Below are positions 9,676 through 18,586 of a stretch of 64,000 nt of DNA, one piece after another. The DNA is from Kribbella amoyensis (GTDB lineage Bacteria > Actinomycetota > Actinomycetes > Propionibacteriales > Kribbellaceae), in contig NZ_VIVK01000001.1 of NCBI RefSeq assembly GCF_007828865.1, positions 6,200,001 to 6,264,000 of the forward strand. Reading direction: 5' to 3'. Within the stretch, counting starts at the first letter, position 1, and every line of letters starts with the position of its first letter. A model generated the notes under the pieces. That model made no database searches and was not told the DNA's origin. It was given only the letters and a program-made list of their open reading frames with translations. The position numbers and the translations under genes were made by a program.

Positions 9676-11193
9676 CTAGGCATTGCTCTTGGCGTCACTC
9701 TTGGCGTCGCTCCTGGTCACCGGCAGCAGCCGTCGGACCAGCGGCCACGCGATCATCACCAGGATGACGGCGTAGATGACGTAGGCGACCGGTCCGCCGA
9801 TCAGGCCGGCGGCGTCGCCGTTGGACAGTTGCAGCGACATCCGGGCCTGCCGCTCGGCGATCGGGCCGAGGATGACGCCGATGATCAGCGGCAGCACCGG
9901 CAGGCCGAACCTGCGCATCGCGAATCCGAGTCCGCCCAGGAGCAGCAGCAGGAGCAGGTCGAGCGGCTGCGCGTTCACGGCGTACGCGCCCATCGAGGCG
10001 AAGAAGATGATGCCGGCGTAGAGGTACGGCCTGGGGATCTGCAGCAGCTTCGCCCAGGCGGGCGCGAGCGGCAGGTTGAGCAACAGGAGCATCAGGTTCC
10101 CGACGAACAGGCTGGCGATCAGCGCCCAGACCAGTTTCGGCTCGCGCTCGAACAACAACGGGCCGGGCTGGATCCCGTACGAGGTGAAGGCCGCGAGCAT
10201 CACCGCCGCCGTGGCGTTCGTCGGGAGGCCGAGCGCCAGCATCGGTACCAGGGTCCCCGCCGCGGACGCGTTGTTGGCGGCCTCGGGTCCGGCGACGCCC
10301 TCGATCGCGCCGCGGCCGAACTCCTCCGGGTGCTTGGTGAGCTTCTTCTCGGTTGCGTAGGAGAGGAAGGTCGGGATCTCGGCGCCGCCGGCCGGCAGCG
10401 CCCCGATCGGGAACCCGAACGCGGTGCCGCGCAGCCACGGCTTCCAGGACCGCCGCCAGTCGGAGCGGCCCATCCAGGGCCGGCCGACCGGGATCACCGT
10501 GCCCGGGTTGCGCCGCAGGTGCGCGGCCACCCAGAGCGCCTCGCCGACCGCGAAGATGCCGACGGCAACCACGACGACGTCGATGCCGTCGGCGAGCTGC
10601 GGGACGCCGAAGGTCAGCCGCTCCTGGCCGGTCACCTTGTCGATGCCGATCAGCCCGATCACCAGGCCGAGCAGCAGGGCGGCGAGACCACGCAGGCGGG
10701 ACGAACCGAGCACCGTGGTCGCACCGGCGAACGCGAGCAGCATGATCGCCAGGTAGTCGGGCGCGCCCAGGCTGATCGCGAACTTGACCACCTGCGGAGC
10801 GACCAGCACCAGCAGCGCGGTCCCGATCGTGCCGGCGACGAACGACCCGATCGCCGCCGTCGCGAGGGCCTGCGCCGCCCGCCCCGCCCGGGCCATCTTG
10901 TTGCCCTCGATCGCGGTCACGACGGAGGACGACTCCCCCGGGGTGTTCAGCAGGATCGAGGTGGTCGAGCCGCCGTACATGCCGCCGTAGAAGATGCCCG
11001 CGAACAGGATGAACGCCTGGACCGGCTCGAGCCCGTACGTGATCGGCAGCAGCAACGCGACGGTCATCGCCGGACCGATGCCGGGCAGTACTCCGACCGC
11101 GGTCCCGACCGTGACGCCGAGCAGCGCCAGCAGCAGGTTGAGCGGGGTCAGGACGTCGCCGAACCCGGTCAGCAGGTTCTGCAGATTCTCCAT
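9676..11193 (-). CDS. tctA: Tripartite tricarboxylate transporter, large permease subunit TctA
   Basis: 505 residues of mostly hydrophobic sequence with about 11-12 predicted membrane helices. The N-terminal LLLALLGVTVGTAVGVLPGIGPAMTVALLLP is the conserved TctA signature. Conserved loops such as GGMYGGSTTSILLNTPGE and ALGLPTNATAAVML are also present. TctA is the large membrane subunit of the TctABC secondary transporters that import di- and tricarboxylates using a periplasmic-type binding protein. ATG 11193 overlaps the tctB stop (TGATG), so the genes are translationally coupled. It is last in the tctC-tctB-tctA operon. Confidence 0.95.
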   Translation of the reverse strand: MENLQNLLTGFGDVLTPLNLLLALLGVTVGTAVGVLPGIGPAMTVALLLPITYGLEPVQAFILFAGIFYGGMYGGSTTSILLNTPGESSSVVTAIEGNKMARAGRAAQALATAAIGSFVAGTIGTALLVLVAPQVVKFAISLGAPDYLAIMLLAFAGATTVLGSSRLRGLAALLLGLVIGLIGIDKVTGQERLTFGVPQLADGIDVVVVAVGIFAVGEALWVAAHLRRNPGTVIPVGRPWMGRSDWRRSWKPWLRGTAFGFPIGALPAGGAEIPTFLSYATEKKLTKHPEEFGRGAIEGVAGPEAANNASAAGTLVPMLALGLPTNATAAVMLAAFTSYGIQPGPLLFEREPKLVWALIASLFVGNLMLLLLNLPLAPAWAKLLQIPRPYLYAGIIFFASMGAYAVNAQPLDLLLLLLLGGLGFAMRRFGLPVLPLIIGVILGPIAERQARMSLQLSNGDAAGLIGGPVAYVIYAVILVMIAWPLVRRLLPVTRSDAKSDAKSNA

Positions 11194-11741
11194 CACAGGA
11201 TCCCTTGCAGGACGCCGGCCGGCAGGTTCACGCCGAGGCCGATGGCGAACGCGTAGAACGTCGTCAAGGACAGCGCCACGGCGATCACCAGGTTCCGGAC
11301 GTGGTGCCTGCTGCCGAGCGCGAACGCACAGCCCCAGAACAGCACCGATCCGCTGATCACCCAGCCGAGCGGCTCGATCAGGGCCAGGTTCAGGACGAAC
11401 GCGGCGACCAGCAGCAGCACGGTCCGCCAGTCCACCGGCGAGGTGATGTCGACGTCCTCACCCGCCTCCGCCTCGCCGGAGCCGCCCCGCGCGACGTCCA
11501 CCGCGTACAGGACCGCGATCAGCAACAGGAGCACGCCGAGCACGATCGGGATCGGCTTCGGACCGATCGGGTCGTTGCTGTTGGCAATGTGCCGGAGCCG
11601 GGCGGCGTCGACGACCACCAGGACGCCGACGACAGCCAGGAACGCACACAGCCCGTACTGGGCCCGGTCGGTGGTCCGCCCCGCCTCCGGCGCGGCCCGG
11701 TCACCGGCGGCCGCGGTCTCGGGAAGCCGGTCGGTCATCAT
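11193..11741 (-). CDS. tctB: Tripartite tricarboxylate transporter, small permease subunit TctB
   Basis: 182 residues with four predicted membrane helices: YGLCAFLAVVGVLVVVDA, PIVLGVLLLLIAVLYAV, TVLLLVAAFVLNLALIEPLGW and NLVIAVALSLTTFYAFAIGLG. This is the normal size and layout of TctB. A polar N-terminal extension (about 40 residues) precedes helix 1. Two ATGs (11741 and 11738) are available; 11741 gives an ATGA overlap with the tctC stop. TctB pairs with TctA in the membrane. Confidence 0.9.
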   Translation of the reverse strand: MMTDRLPETAAAGDRAAPEAGRTTDRAQYGLCAFLAVVGVLVVVDAARLRHIANSNDPIGPKPIPIVLGVLLLLIAVLYAVDVARGGSGEAEAGEDVDITSPVDWRTVLLLVAAFVLNLALIEPLGWVISGSVLFWGCAFALGSRHHVRNLVIAVALSLTTFYAFAIGLGVNLPAGVLQGIL

Positions 11742-12745
11742 GCCGCCAGGCCCAACTTGGTCAAGATCTCCGCGACCCGCTTGTCCTGGTCGGCGAGGAA
11801 GGTACCGAACTCGTCGCCGGTGACGAACGCGTCGGTCCAGCCGTGCTTGACGAGCTCGGCCTTCCACTCCTTGGACTCGTGCATCTTGGTCAGCGCATCG
11901 ATCCAGACCTGCTTGTCCTCCGCGCTGATCTCCGGCGGGGCGACGATCCCGCGCCAGTTGGTGAACACCAGGTCGATTCCGGACCCCTTGAGCGTCGGGA
12001 CGTCCTTCAGCGCCTCGATCGGCTGCTCACTCGTCACCGCGAGGACGCGGACCTGACCGCTCTCCACCTGGTCCAGGAACTCGCCGAACCCGCTCGCCCC
12101 GAACGCGATCTTGCTGCCGAGCAACGCGGGCAGCAGCTCTCCCCCGCCGTCGTAGGAGACGAAGTTGACCTGCTTCGGGTCGATGCCGACGGCCTGGGCC
12201 AGCTGCATCGGCAACAGGTGGTCCGGACCGCCCGGCGACGAGCCGCCACCGACCGCGAGCCCCTTCGGGTTCGCCTTCCAGGCCGCGACCAGGTCGCCGA
12301 TCGACTGGTACGGCGAGTTCTTCGGCACGACGATCGCGCCGGCCTCCTCGATCAGCTTGGCCAGCGGCGTGGTCTGGGTCAGGGTCGCCTTGGACTTCGA
12401 GGTGTACGTCGCGCCGACCACGCCGAGGCCCATCTGCAGCGCGAGCTTGCCGTTGCCCTTCTCGTTCACGGTCCGCTGCAGGCCGACCGTGCCGCCGGCG
12501 CCGGGCAGGTTGAAGACCTGGACCCCGCTGGCGATCTTGGCGTCGTCCATCACCTTCGCGGCCACCCGCGCGGTGGTGTCGTACCCTCCGCCGGCCGTGT
12601 TCGGCACCATCAGCCGCAGACCGGTGGCCGGCTTGTCACTCCCGGTGTCGGTGGCGCCGTTCTTCTCGGCGGTGGCGCCGCACGCCGACAGACCGAGTAC
12701 GGCGACCAGGGCCGTGGAGGCCAGCAGTAGCGACCGAGACTTCAT
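11738..12745 (-). CDS. tctC: Tricarboxylate transporter substrate-binding lipoprotein TctC
   Basis: 335 residues. The signal MKSRSLLLASTALVAVLGLSAC ends in a lipobox (LSAC), so the mature protein is anchored outside the membrane. It has the Bug/TctC solute-binding fold, with LRLMVPNTAGGGYDTTAR near residue 45 (the ligand-carboxylate loop), the SKSKATLTQTTPLAKL segment, and KEWKAELVKHGWTDAF at the C-terminus. It delivers a carboxylate (citrate, tartrate, a sugar acid or similar) to TctAB. It is first in the operon and divergent from the sensor kinase; the shared 160-base gap should carry both promoters. The substrate cannot be read from the sequence. Confidence 0.95.
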   Translation of the reverse strand: MKSRSLLLASTALVAVLGLSACGATAEKNGATDTGSDKPATGLRLMVPNTAGGGYDTTARVAAKVMDDAKIASGVQVFNLPGAGGTVGLQRTVNEKGNGKLALQMGLGVVGATYTSKSKATLTQTTPLAKLIEEAGAIVVPKNSPYQSIGDLVAAWKANPKGLAVGGGSSPGGPDHLLPMQLAQAVGIDPKQVNFVSYDGGGELLPALLGSKIAFGASGFGEFLDQVESGQVRVLAVTSEQPIEALKDVPTLKGSGIDLVFTNWRGIVAPPEISAEDKQVWIDALTKMHESKEWKAELVKHGWTDAFVTGDEFGTFLADQDKRVAEILTKLGLAA

Positions 12746-12905
12746 CAGCGGTGTCCTCTCGCAGGGGTTCCGATCGCGACGATCGTGGCCCCGTTCCGGC
12801 GCGCCGTGGTCGTTGTGTCCGCAGCGGAGGTTGAGTTCATTGTGGTCACAGCCCGATCCGGCCCGAAGGGTGGCCCTGAGCCGCCGGACCGGTGATCATG
12901 CGGCA

Positions 12906-14558
12906 GTGACGTTGAGATTCCGACGGCGGCCGACGCTGGCCGGTCAGCTGCTGGTCCTGCAGCTGGCCATCGTGGTGGTGGTGCTGGTGGCCGTCGCCGC
13001 GGTCTCGCTCGCGCAGTCCGCGGCCACCTTCAACCGGGTCGAGGGACGCCGGGTGACCGCGCTCGCCGAGCAGCTGTCCGGCAACCAGACCCTGCGGTTC
13101 GGTATCCGGCGGCCCGCACCGGCCGAGGTCCTCGCGCCGCTGCTCCAGACGACGTTGACCCAGTCCGGCGTCACGTCGATCACGGTCGCGGACGCCGGGG
13201 GCCGGGTGATCGCGGCGACCAGCCCCACCGCGATCGGGACGAAACTGACCTTGGGTGATCGGCGAGTAGCGACCGGTCGCGGCTGGTCAGGCCAGCTGGC
13301 CGTCGACTCCCGGGACGAACTGGTGGCCCAGGTCCCGGTCCTGAGTCAGGGCACGGACGAGAACAACAGGCTGGACGGCACGCTCGGTGATCACATCGGC
13401 ACCGTCATGGTCGGCGAGTTGTCCCCGTCCATCTGGCAGCGGCTCCGCGGCGCGTCGTCGTACCTGGCCATCTACCTCGGGATCGCCTGCGTCCTCGGGC
13501 TGCTCGGCTCCTGGCTGCTGGCGCGCCGGATCAAGCGGCAGACCCTGGGCCTCGAACCGCGCGAGATCGCCGGCCTCGCCGAACACCGTGAGGCCATGCT
13601 CTACGGACTGGCCGAAGGTGTCGTCGCCCTGGATCCGCACCTGCGCGTCACCCTCGTGAACGACGTCGGCCGGCGCCTGCTCGACCTCCCCGAGCACGCC
13701 GTCGGACGAAGCTTGAAGGAACTCGGCATCGAGGGCCGCCTCCGCGAGGTACTCGCCGGCGAGGAGGACACCCGGGACGCCGTCGTCCTGCGCCGCGGCC
13801 GGGTCCTGGTGATGAACCGGATGAAGGTCACCAAGGACGGCCACTCGCTCGGCTCGGTGACGACGTTGCGGGACCGGACCGAGCTGGCCCAGCTCGAACG
13901 CGAGCTCGGGTCGTTCCGCAGCTCGGCCGAGTTGCTGCGCGCCCAGACCCACGAGTTCGCGAACCAGCTGCACACCATCTCCGGACTGATCCAGATCGGC
14001 GAGTACGACGAGGTCGTCACCTACATCGGCGCGCTGAACCGCTATCGCGAGTCGCTCGACCTGACCGTGACCCGGCGGGTACACGACACCACGATCGCGG
14101 CCCTGGTGATGGCGAAGTCGTCGGTCGCGGCCGAGCGACGGGTCGAGCTCCGGGTCTCCGAACGCACCACCCTGCTCCGGCTCGACCCCGAGCTGGCCGC
14201 CGACGTCGCGACCGTCGTCGGCAACCTCGTCGACAATGCGATCGACGCCGCGGCCCAGTCCGGTACCCCGCTGTCGCCGGCCTGGATCGAGGTCGAGTTG
14301 CGCCAGGACGCCACCAGTCTCGAGATCGTCGTCCGGGACTCCGGGCCCGGCGTCACCCCCGAGCTCGCCCAGGAGGTGTTCGCGCACGGTTTCACCACCA
14401 AGGCGGCGGCCGAGGGCGAACGCGGGATCGGGCTCGCGATGACCCGGCTGATCTGCCGCCGGCGCGGGGGCGAGGTCGCGGTCACCAACGCCGAGTCCGG
14501 TGGCGCCGCGTTCATCGCCCGGATGTCGGTCGAACGGCTGCCGGAGGGAGCCCGATGA
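12906..14558 (+). CDS. CitA/DcuS-type sensor histidine kinase
   Basis: 550 residues. An N-terminal membrane helix (about 12-40), an extracellular sensor domain of the PDC/sCache type (about 41-185), a second helix (about 190-212) and a PAS domain (about 220-330) lead to the kinase core. The phospho-acceptor is His349 in THEFANQLHT, the CitA-family H-box. Kinase motifs NLVDNAIDAA (N box), DSGPGV (G1) and GERGIGLAM (G2) follow. I chose GTG 12906 because an upstream ATG is out of frame and the helix would start properly. The gene overlaps the regulator by ATGA. Divergent placement to tctCBA strongly suggests it senses the transported carboxylate. Confidence 0.93.
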   Translation: MTLRFRRRPTLAGQLLVLQLAIVVVVLVAVAAVSLAQSAATFNRVEGRRVTALAEQLSGNQTLRFGIRRPAPAEVLAPLLQTTLTQSGVTSITVADAGGRVIAATSPTAIGTKLTLGDRRVATGRGWSGQLAVDSRDELVAQVPVLSQGTDENNRLDGTLGDHIGTVMVGELSPSIWQRLRGASSYLAIYLGIACVLGLLGSWLLARRIKRQTLGLEPREIAGLAEHREAMLYGLAEGVVALDPHLRVTLVNDVGRRLLDLPEHAVGRSLKELGIEGRLREVLAGEEDTRDAVVLRRGRVLVMNRMKVTKDGHSLGSVTTLRDRTELAQLERELGSFRSSAELLRAQTHEFANQLHTISGLIQIGEYDEVVTYIGALNRYRESLDLTVTRRVHDTTIAALVMAKSSVAAERRVELRVSERTTLLRLDPELAADVATVVGNLVDNAIDAAAQSGTPLSPAWIEVELRQDATSLEIVVRDSGPGVTPELAQEVFAHGFTTKAAAEGERGIGLAMTRLICRRRGGEVAVTNAESGGAAFIARMSVERLPEGAR

Positions 14559-15220
14559 TCACGGTCCTGATCGTGGACGACGACTTCATGGTGGCCCGGA
14601 TCCACCGCGGCTTCGTGGAGCGGGTGGACGGCTTCGAGGTCGTCGGCACCGCGAACTCCGGCGAACAGGCCGTCACCGCGTTGCGTGAGCTGCGGCCCGA
14701 CCTTGTCCTGCTCGACCTGTACCTCCCGGACACCTTCGGGCTGGACCTGATCGCCCAACTGCGGGCGGAGCAGCCGGACTGCGACATCCTGGTGATCACG
14801 GCCGCCCGTGAGGCCGATGCTGTCCGCGGCGCCGTCCGGCAAGGTGTCGTCAACTATCTGCTGAAACCGTTCGGCTTCGAGGATCTCCAATCGCGCTTGC
14901 GGGAGTACGCGCGCCGCCGGTCGAGCGTGCCCGACCGGGTAACCAGCCAGGCCGACGTCGACCGCGTACTGGCACCTTCGCGGCAGACGGCGAACCACCT
15001 GCCGAAAGGGCTGAGTCCGGAGACCGCGGACCTGGTCGCGACCGCGCTCCGAGGCGCCGAGCACACCCTCTCCGCGGCCGGATGCGCCGAGCAGGTCGGG
15101 ATCTCCCGGGTCAGCGCCCGCCGGTACCTGGAGTACTTCTGCTCCTGCGGCCAGGCCGAGGTCGCACTCCGCTACGGCACCACCGGGCGCCCCGAACGCC
15201 GGTACCACTGGCTTTCGTAG
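14555..15220 (+). CDS. CitB/DcuR-type response regulator
   Basis: 221 residues. Receiver domain (1-120) with acidic pocket Asp8-Asp9-Asp10, phospho-acceptor Asp54 in LLDLYLPD and Lys in NYLLKPF. The C-terminus (about 160-220) is the winged or tri-helical DNA-binding domain of citrate/malate response regulators (TLSAAGCAEQVGISRVSARRYLEYF). The ATG overlaps the kinase stop, so the two are coupled. It probably activates tctCBA. Confidence 0.93.
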   Translation: MITVLIVDDDFMVARIHRGFVERVDGFEVVGTANSGEQAVTALRELRPDLVLLDLYLPDTFGLDLIAQLRAEQPDCDILVITAAREADAVRGAVRQGVVNYLLKPFGFEDLQSRLREYARRRSSVPDRVTSQADVDRVLAPSRQTANHLPKGLSPETADLVATALRGAEHTLSAAGCAEQVGISRVSARRYLEYFCSCGQAEVALRYGTTGRPERRYHWLS

Positions 15221-15244
15221 TCGTCGCTTCGACCTGGCGCGCGA

Positions 15245-15988
15245 GTGACCGCGTGGTCGGCTACGTTGCACCCCGTGATCGGTCTCGCGCTGCCCGGCTG
15301 GCTGGAAGCTGTTCTCGAGCTCCTCTTCGGGGTCGCCTTCTTCCTGGGGTTCGCCGCGTTCGTCGGCTGGCTGATCCTCCGCATCGGCAGTCCCTGGCTC
15401 GACCGGTCCAACGCCATGCTGGCCCGCGATCAAGCCGGCGCGGACCGGTACGGCTGGCTCCCGGACCCCGCCGGCGCGGCGATGCTCCGGTGGGCCGGTT
15501 CGCGGTGCTTCCGCCACGACGGCAAGCTGTACCGCCCGCTGACCGGCGAGTACCAGGGCCGCCGGATCCGGATGGGCGAGTACGTCTACTTCGTCCGGTC
15601 CAGGTACTACCCGACCAAGAACGTCGGCCACGTGATCGCGATCGAACTCCCCGTCCACCTGCCCGAACTCGTGGTCAGCCGGCAACCCCTGCTCGAACCG
15701 GAGCTGCTCAGCTTCGACGCGGAGAGCGAGGCCTTCAACCGGCAGTACTACGTCGCCAGCCCGGCGCACCGGTACACCTCGGCCGTCCTGCACCCCCGGA
15801 TGATGGAATGCCTGCTCGCGCATCCGGAGCTGAGTTTCCGGATCATCGGCAACCAGGTCGTCGCGTACGCCCCGACGCCGTGGACCGTGCCGCAGACCTT
15901 GGCGACCGTTCCCGCGCTGAGCCGCGTGGCCGACCTGATCCCGCCGTTCGTACTGAAGGACTTCGCCGTCGCGCCACCTGTTCGGTGA
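15245..15988 (+). CDS. Unrecognised membrane-anchored protein
   Basis: 247 residues; I do not recognise the family. One strong membrane helix lies at about residues 19-45 (LELLFGVAFFLGFAAFVGWLILRIG). It is followed by a soluble, presumably cytoplasmic, domain with conserved-looking aromatic and charged patches (GEYQGRRIRMGEYVYFVRSRYYP). Resemblance to DUF3137-type proteins is weak. GTG 15245 and GTG 15275 are both possible starts and neither has a strong ribosome site. It stands alone between the response regulator and ligA on the same strand, 24 bases after the regulator. Confidence 0.6.
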   Translation: MTAWSATLHPVIGLALPGWLEAVLELLFGVAFFLGFAAFVGWLILRIGSPWLDRSNAMLARDQAGADRYGWLPDPAGAAMLRWAGSRCFRHDGKLYRPLTGEYQGRRIRMGEYVYFVRSRYYPTKNVGHVIAIELPVHLPELVVSRQPLLEPELLSFDAESEAFNRQYYVASPAHRYTSAVLHPRMMECLLAHPELSFRIIGNQVVAYAPTPWTVPQTLATVPALSRVADLIPPFVLKDFAVAPPVR

Positions 15989-16015
15989 GCGCCGAATTGT
16001 CCGGGTTCGCGGGTA

Positions 16016-18025
16016 GTGTCCTGGCTCGTGGACGATGGGGAGCGCATTCAGGAACTGGCCGACCGGATCGTGGTCCTGCGGGACGCGTACTACCGGGGTT
16101 CGCCCGAGGTGGCCGACGCGGAGTACGACGCGATCGAGGACGAGCTGCGGGCGCTGATCGAGGCGAACCCGGAGCTCGCGCCCGACCCGAATCCGCTGGA
16201 CCAGGTCGGCGCACCCACGGTCCTGCACGCGCCGATCCGGCACTCGCGGCCGATGCTGTCGCTGGAGAAGGCGACCCGGCCCGAGCAGGTCGAGGCGTTC
16301 TTCAGCCGCTTCCCCGGTCAGCCGGTCGTCGTCATGCCGAAGCTGGACGGCCTGTCGCTGGCCCTCGTGTACGAGAACGGCCAGCTCGCCCGCGCGATCA
16401 CCCGCGGCGACGGGACGACCGGCGACGACGTGACCCCGCTCGTCCGGGCGCTGGCCGACGGTGTCCCGGCCCGGATCGACGGACCCGATCGCGTCGAGGT
16501 CCGCGGTGAGGCGGTCATGCTGCGATCCACCTTCGCCGCGTACAACGCCGCCCATGCCGACAAGCCGCTGATCAACCCGAGGAACGCGGCCGCCGGCACC
16601 CTGCGCGCCAAGGACGCCGCCACCGTCGCCGAACGACGCCTGCAGTTCCTCGCCTTCGACCTGCTCAGCGAGGACGACGACGCCGGCACCGATCTGGAGC
16701 ACGCGCTGCGGACGATGGGCTTCACCGTCGCCGACATGACGCACTGCGACGACGCCGCCGCGGCCCAGACGGTGATCGGCACGATCGAGCAGCAACGCAA
16801 CGACCTCGACTACGACCTGGACGGCGCCGTCCTCCGGCTGGCGGACCGCGACGCCTTCGCCGCCGCCGGTACGCGGTCCAGCTCGCCCCGCGGCGCCCTG
16901 GCCTACAAGTTCGCCGCCGAGGAGAAGACCACCATCCTGGCCGACGTGGTCTGGGACGTCGGCAAGACCGGCAAGATCGCTCCGGTCGCGTGGCTCGAGC
17001 CCGTCTTCGTCGGCGGGACGACGGTCACCCGCGCGACACTGGCGAACCAGGAGGTGATCCGGGCCCGCGGCATCAAGATCGGCGACACGGTCCTGGTCCG
17101 CCGCGCCGGTGACGTGATCCCGTTCGTCGCCGGGGTCCTGGACGCGTCCAAGCGCACCGGGTCGGAGCGGGAGATCGTGCCGCCGACCACGTGTCCGTCG
17201 TGCGAGCAGGAGCTGACCGAGCAGGGCAACAGCCGCGAACTGTTCTGTACCAACGTGGCCTGCCCCGCGCAGACCGTCCGGCGGCTGATCCACTGGGCGT
17301 CCCGGGCCGCGGCCGACATCGACGCGATCGGCGGGGTCTGGATCGAGCGCCTGGCCGAGGCCGGGATCCTCGAACACCCGTCGGACTTCTACCAGCTGAC
17401 CAAGGAACGCCTGCTGGAGTTCGACCGGATCGGCGAGATCTCCGCGGCCCGGATGATCGACTCGATCGACACCAGCCGCCAGGTCGGCCTGCGCCGCGCC
17501 ATGATCGGACTGGCGATCCCGATGGCCTCCGAAGGCACCGCGGCTCGCGTCTGCCGGGCCGGGTTCGGCTCGTTGGAAGAGGTCGCCGACGCGGGCGTGG
17601 ACGGGCTCGTCGCGGTGGACGACATCGGGCCGAAGGTGGCCGCCTCCCTGATCGAGCACCTCACCCGGCTCCGGCCCGAGCTGGAGCGGCTCCGCGCGGC
17701 CGGGGTCTCGCTCGACGTCCGCGAGGAGGACCTCCCACCGGTCGTCGCGGCCGGCGCACCGCTGGCCGGCAAGACGGTGGTCGTCACCGGTTCGATCAGC
17801 GACCCCCGCTCGGGCGAGAAGGTCGCCCGGCCGGCGTTCCAGCGGCTGTGCGAGAAGGCCGGCGCGACCATCGCCTCGTCGGTCTCGGCCAGTACCGACC
17901 TGCTCATCACCGGTGCCGACGTCGGGGCCGCCAAGCTCACCAAGGCCGAGAAGCTCGGCGTCACGGTGGTCGACCAGGCCGAGATCTGGCAGCAACTCCA
18001 GGCCGCCGACCTCCTGCCCCGCTGA
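16016..18025 (+). CDS. ligA: NAD+-dependent DNA ligase, divergent LigA-type
   Basis: 669 residues with the full LigA layout. It has an NMN-binding Ia domain (YYRGSPEVADAEYDAIEDEL, about 25-45), adenylation domain with Lys109 of PKLDG, the LEPV oligonucleotide-fold region, and four Zn-binding Cys in CPSC...CTNVAC (about 392-415). Helix-hairpin-helix repeats follow (about 430-570), then a BRCT domain (about 582-669). It seals nicks using NAD+. Several positions usually constant in LigA are changed: SPTQRVG is replaced by LDQVGAP, IDGVVVK by LDGAVLR, and the MLSL segment is followed by EKA. It is not next to mnmA or gatCA, its usual actinobacterial neighbours. A second, specialised copy is therefore possible. 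The start may instead be GTG 16028. Confidence 0.92.
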   Translation: MSWLVDDGERIQELADRIVVLRDAYYRGSPEVADAEYDAIEDELRALIEANPELAPDPNPLDQVGAPTVLHAPIRHSRPMLSLEKATRPEQVEAFFSRFPGQPVVVMPKLDGLSLALVYENGQLARAITRGDGTTGDDVTPLVRALADGVPARIDGPDRVEVRGEAVMLRSTFAAYNAAHADKPLINPRNAAAGTLRAKDAATVAERRLQFLAFDLLSEDDDAGTDLEHALRTMGFTVADMTHCDDAAAAQTVIGTIEQQRNDLDYDLDGAVLRLADRDAFAAAGTRSSSPRGALAYKFAAEEKTTILADVVWDVGKTGKIAPVAWLEPVFVGGTTVTRATLANQEVIRARGIKIGDTVLVRRAGDVIPFVAGVLDASKRTGSEREIVPPTTCPSCEQELTEQGNSRELFCTNVACPAQTVRRLIHWASRAAADIDAIGGVWIERLAEAGILEHPSDFYQLTKERLLEFDRIGEISAARMIDSIDTSRQVGLRRAMIGLAIPMASEGTAARVCRAGFGSLEEVADAGVDGLVAVDDIGPKVAASLIEHLTRLRPELERLRAAGVSLDVREEDLPPVVAAGAPLAGKTVVVTGSISDPRSGEKVARPAFQRLCEKAGATIASSVSASTDLLITGADVGAAKLTKAEKLGVTVVDQAEIWQQLQAADLLPR

Positions 18026-18084
18026 GGACCGGCGCCGCCGCCGACCTGTCCGGTCGGCGAATTCTCGGCGTGCGGCGCCCGTAC

Positions 18085-18100
18085 CATACCTTGTGGTATG
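18085..18100. promoter_or_regulatory. Perfect inverted repeat (possible operator) before the DUF6463-like/VOC operon
   Basis: CATACC-TTGT-GGTATG, two exact 6-bp arms around 4 bases, lies 39 bases before ATG 18139. It is an AT-richer island in GC-rich DNA. The right arm overlaps a -10-like TATGTT, so a repressor bound here would block transcription. No regulator gene is adjacent. Confidence 0.5.
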
Positions 18101-18138
18101 TTCCCGGCAACGGCAACGAATCCGGAGGAGGCGCACTG

Positions 18139-18546
18139 ATGATCACTTGGGCCGGCTGGCTCATCACAGCGTTCGGGACCCTGCACACGCTCGGCGCGCT
18201 GACCGTGGAGAAGGCGGCCACCCACGCCGACGTCTGGTTCGCGAGAGGTCTTTGGGACGAGGGCTTCCAGAGCATGAGCCCGGCGATGAGCGCCTATTGG
18301 TTCAGCGTGGACAGCTTCGGGATCCCGCTGGCGCTGCTCGGCCTGGTGGTGGTCTGGATGGGTCGTCGCGGCATCGTCCCGCCGACCTTCCTGGTGTGGG
18401 GCCTGGGTGCGTGGTGGGCGCTCGACGCGTACATCCTGTCGGTGTACTGGAACGCGATCATCCCGGTGCTGGCGATCCTGTTCCTTGCCCTCGGCATCCG
18501 TCGCGCCCGCTCCCAGCGCCGCGCCGACGAACCGGCCCCGGCCTGA
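18139..18546 (+). CDS. Small four-helix membrane protein (DUF6463-like)
   Basis: 135 residues with four hydrophobic helices: WLITAFGTLHTLGAL, FGIPLALLGLVVVWM, PTFLVWGLGAWWALDAYILSV and IIPVLAILFLALGI. ATG 18139 follows a good ribosome site, GGAGGAG. The pattern matches small DUF6463/DoxX-like actinobacterial membrane proteins; function is unknown. It is the first gene of a likely three-gene unit with a VOC protein and a tiny membrane protein. Confidence 0.75.
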   Translation: MITWAGWLITAFGTLHTLGALTVEKAATHADVWFARGLWDEGFQSMSPAMSAYWFSVDSFGIPLALLGLVVVWMGRRGIVPPTFLVWGLGAWWALDAYILSVYWNAIIPVLAILFLALGIRRARSQRRADEPAPA

Positions 18547-18586
18547 CCGTACCTTAGGGTGCGGTCATCGGCTTGGAGGGAGAAGC

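Noticed and set aside
9616..11256. Plus-strand open frame of 546 codons
   Set aside because: Antisense to tctA, which has the full family signature; Gln/Arg-rich noise.
12836..12852. TGTG-GT-CACA dyad in the tctC/kinase gap
   Set aside because: Only 4-bp arms; too short to call a Crp-type site by eye.
14042..18136. Very long open frame on the minus strand (1364 codons)
   Set aside because: It is antisense to the kinase, response regulator and ligase genes, which have clear domains. The translation is Arg/Gly/Asp-rich with no recognisable motif, typical of high-GC shadow frames.
18544..18565. Imperfect inverted repeat TGACCGTACC...GGTGCGGTC between the DUF6463-like and VOC genes
   Set aside because: Two mismatches and position 20 bases before the VOC start; more likely chance than a terminator within an operon.
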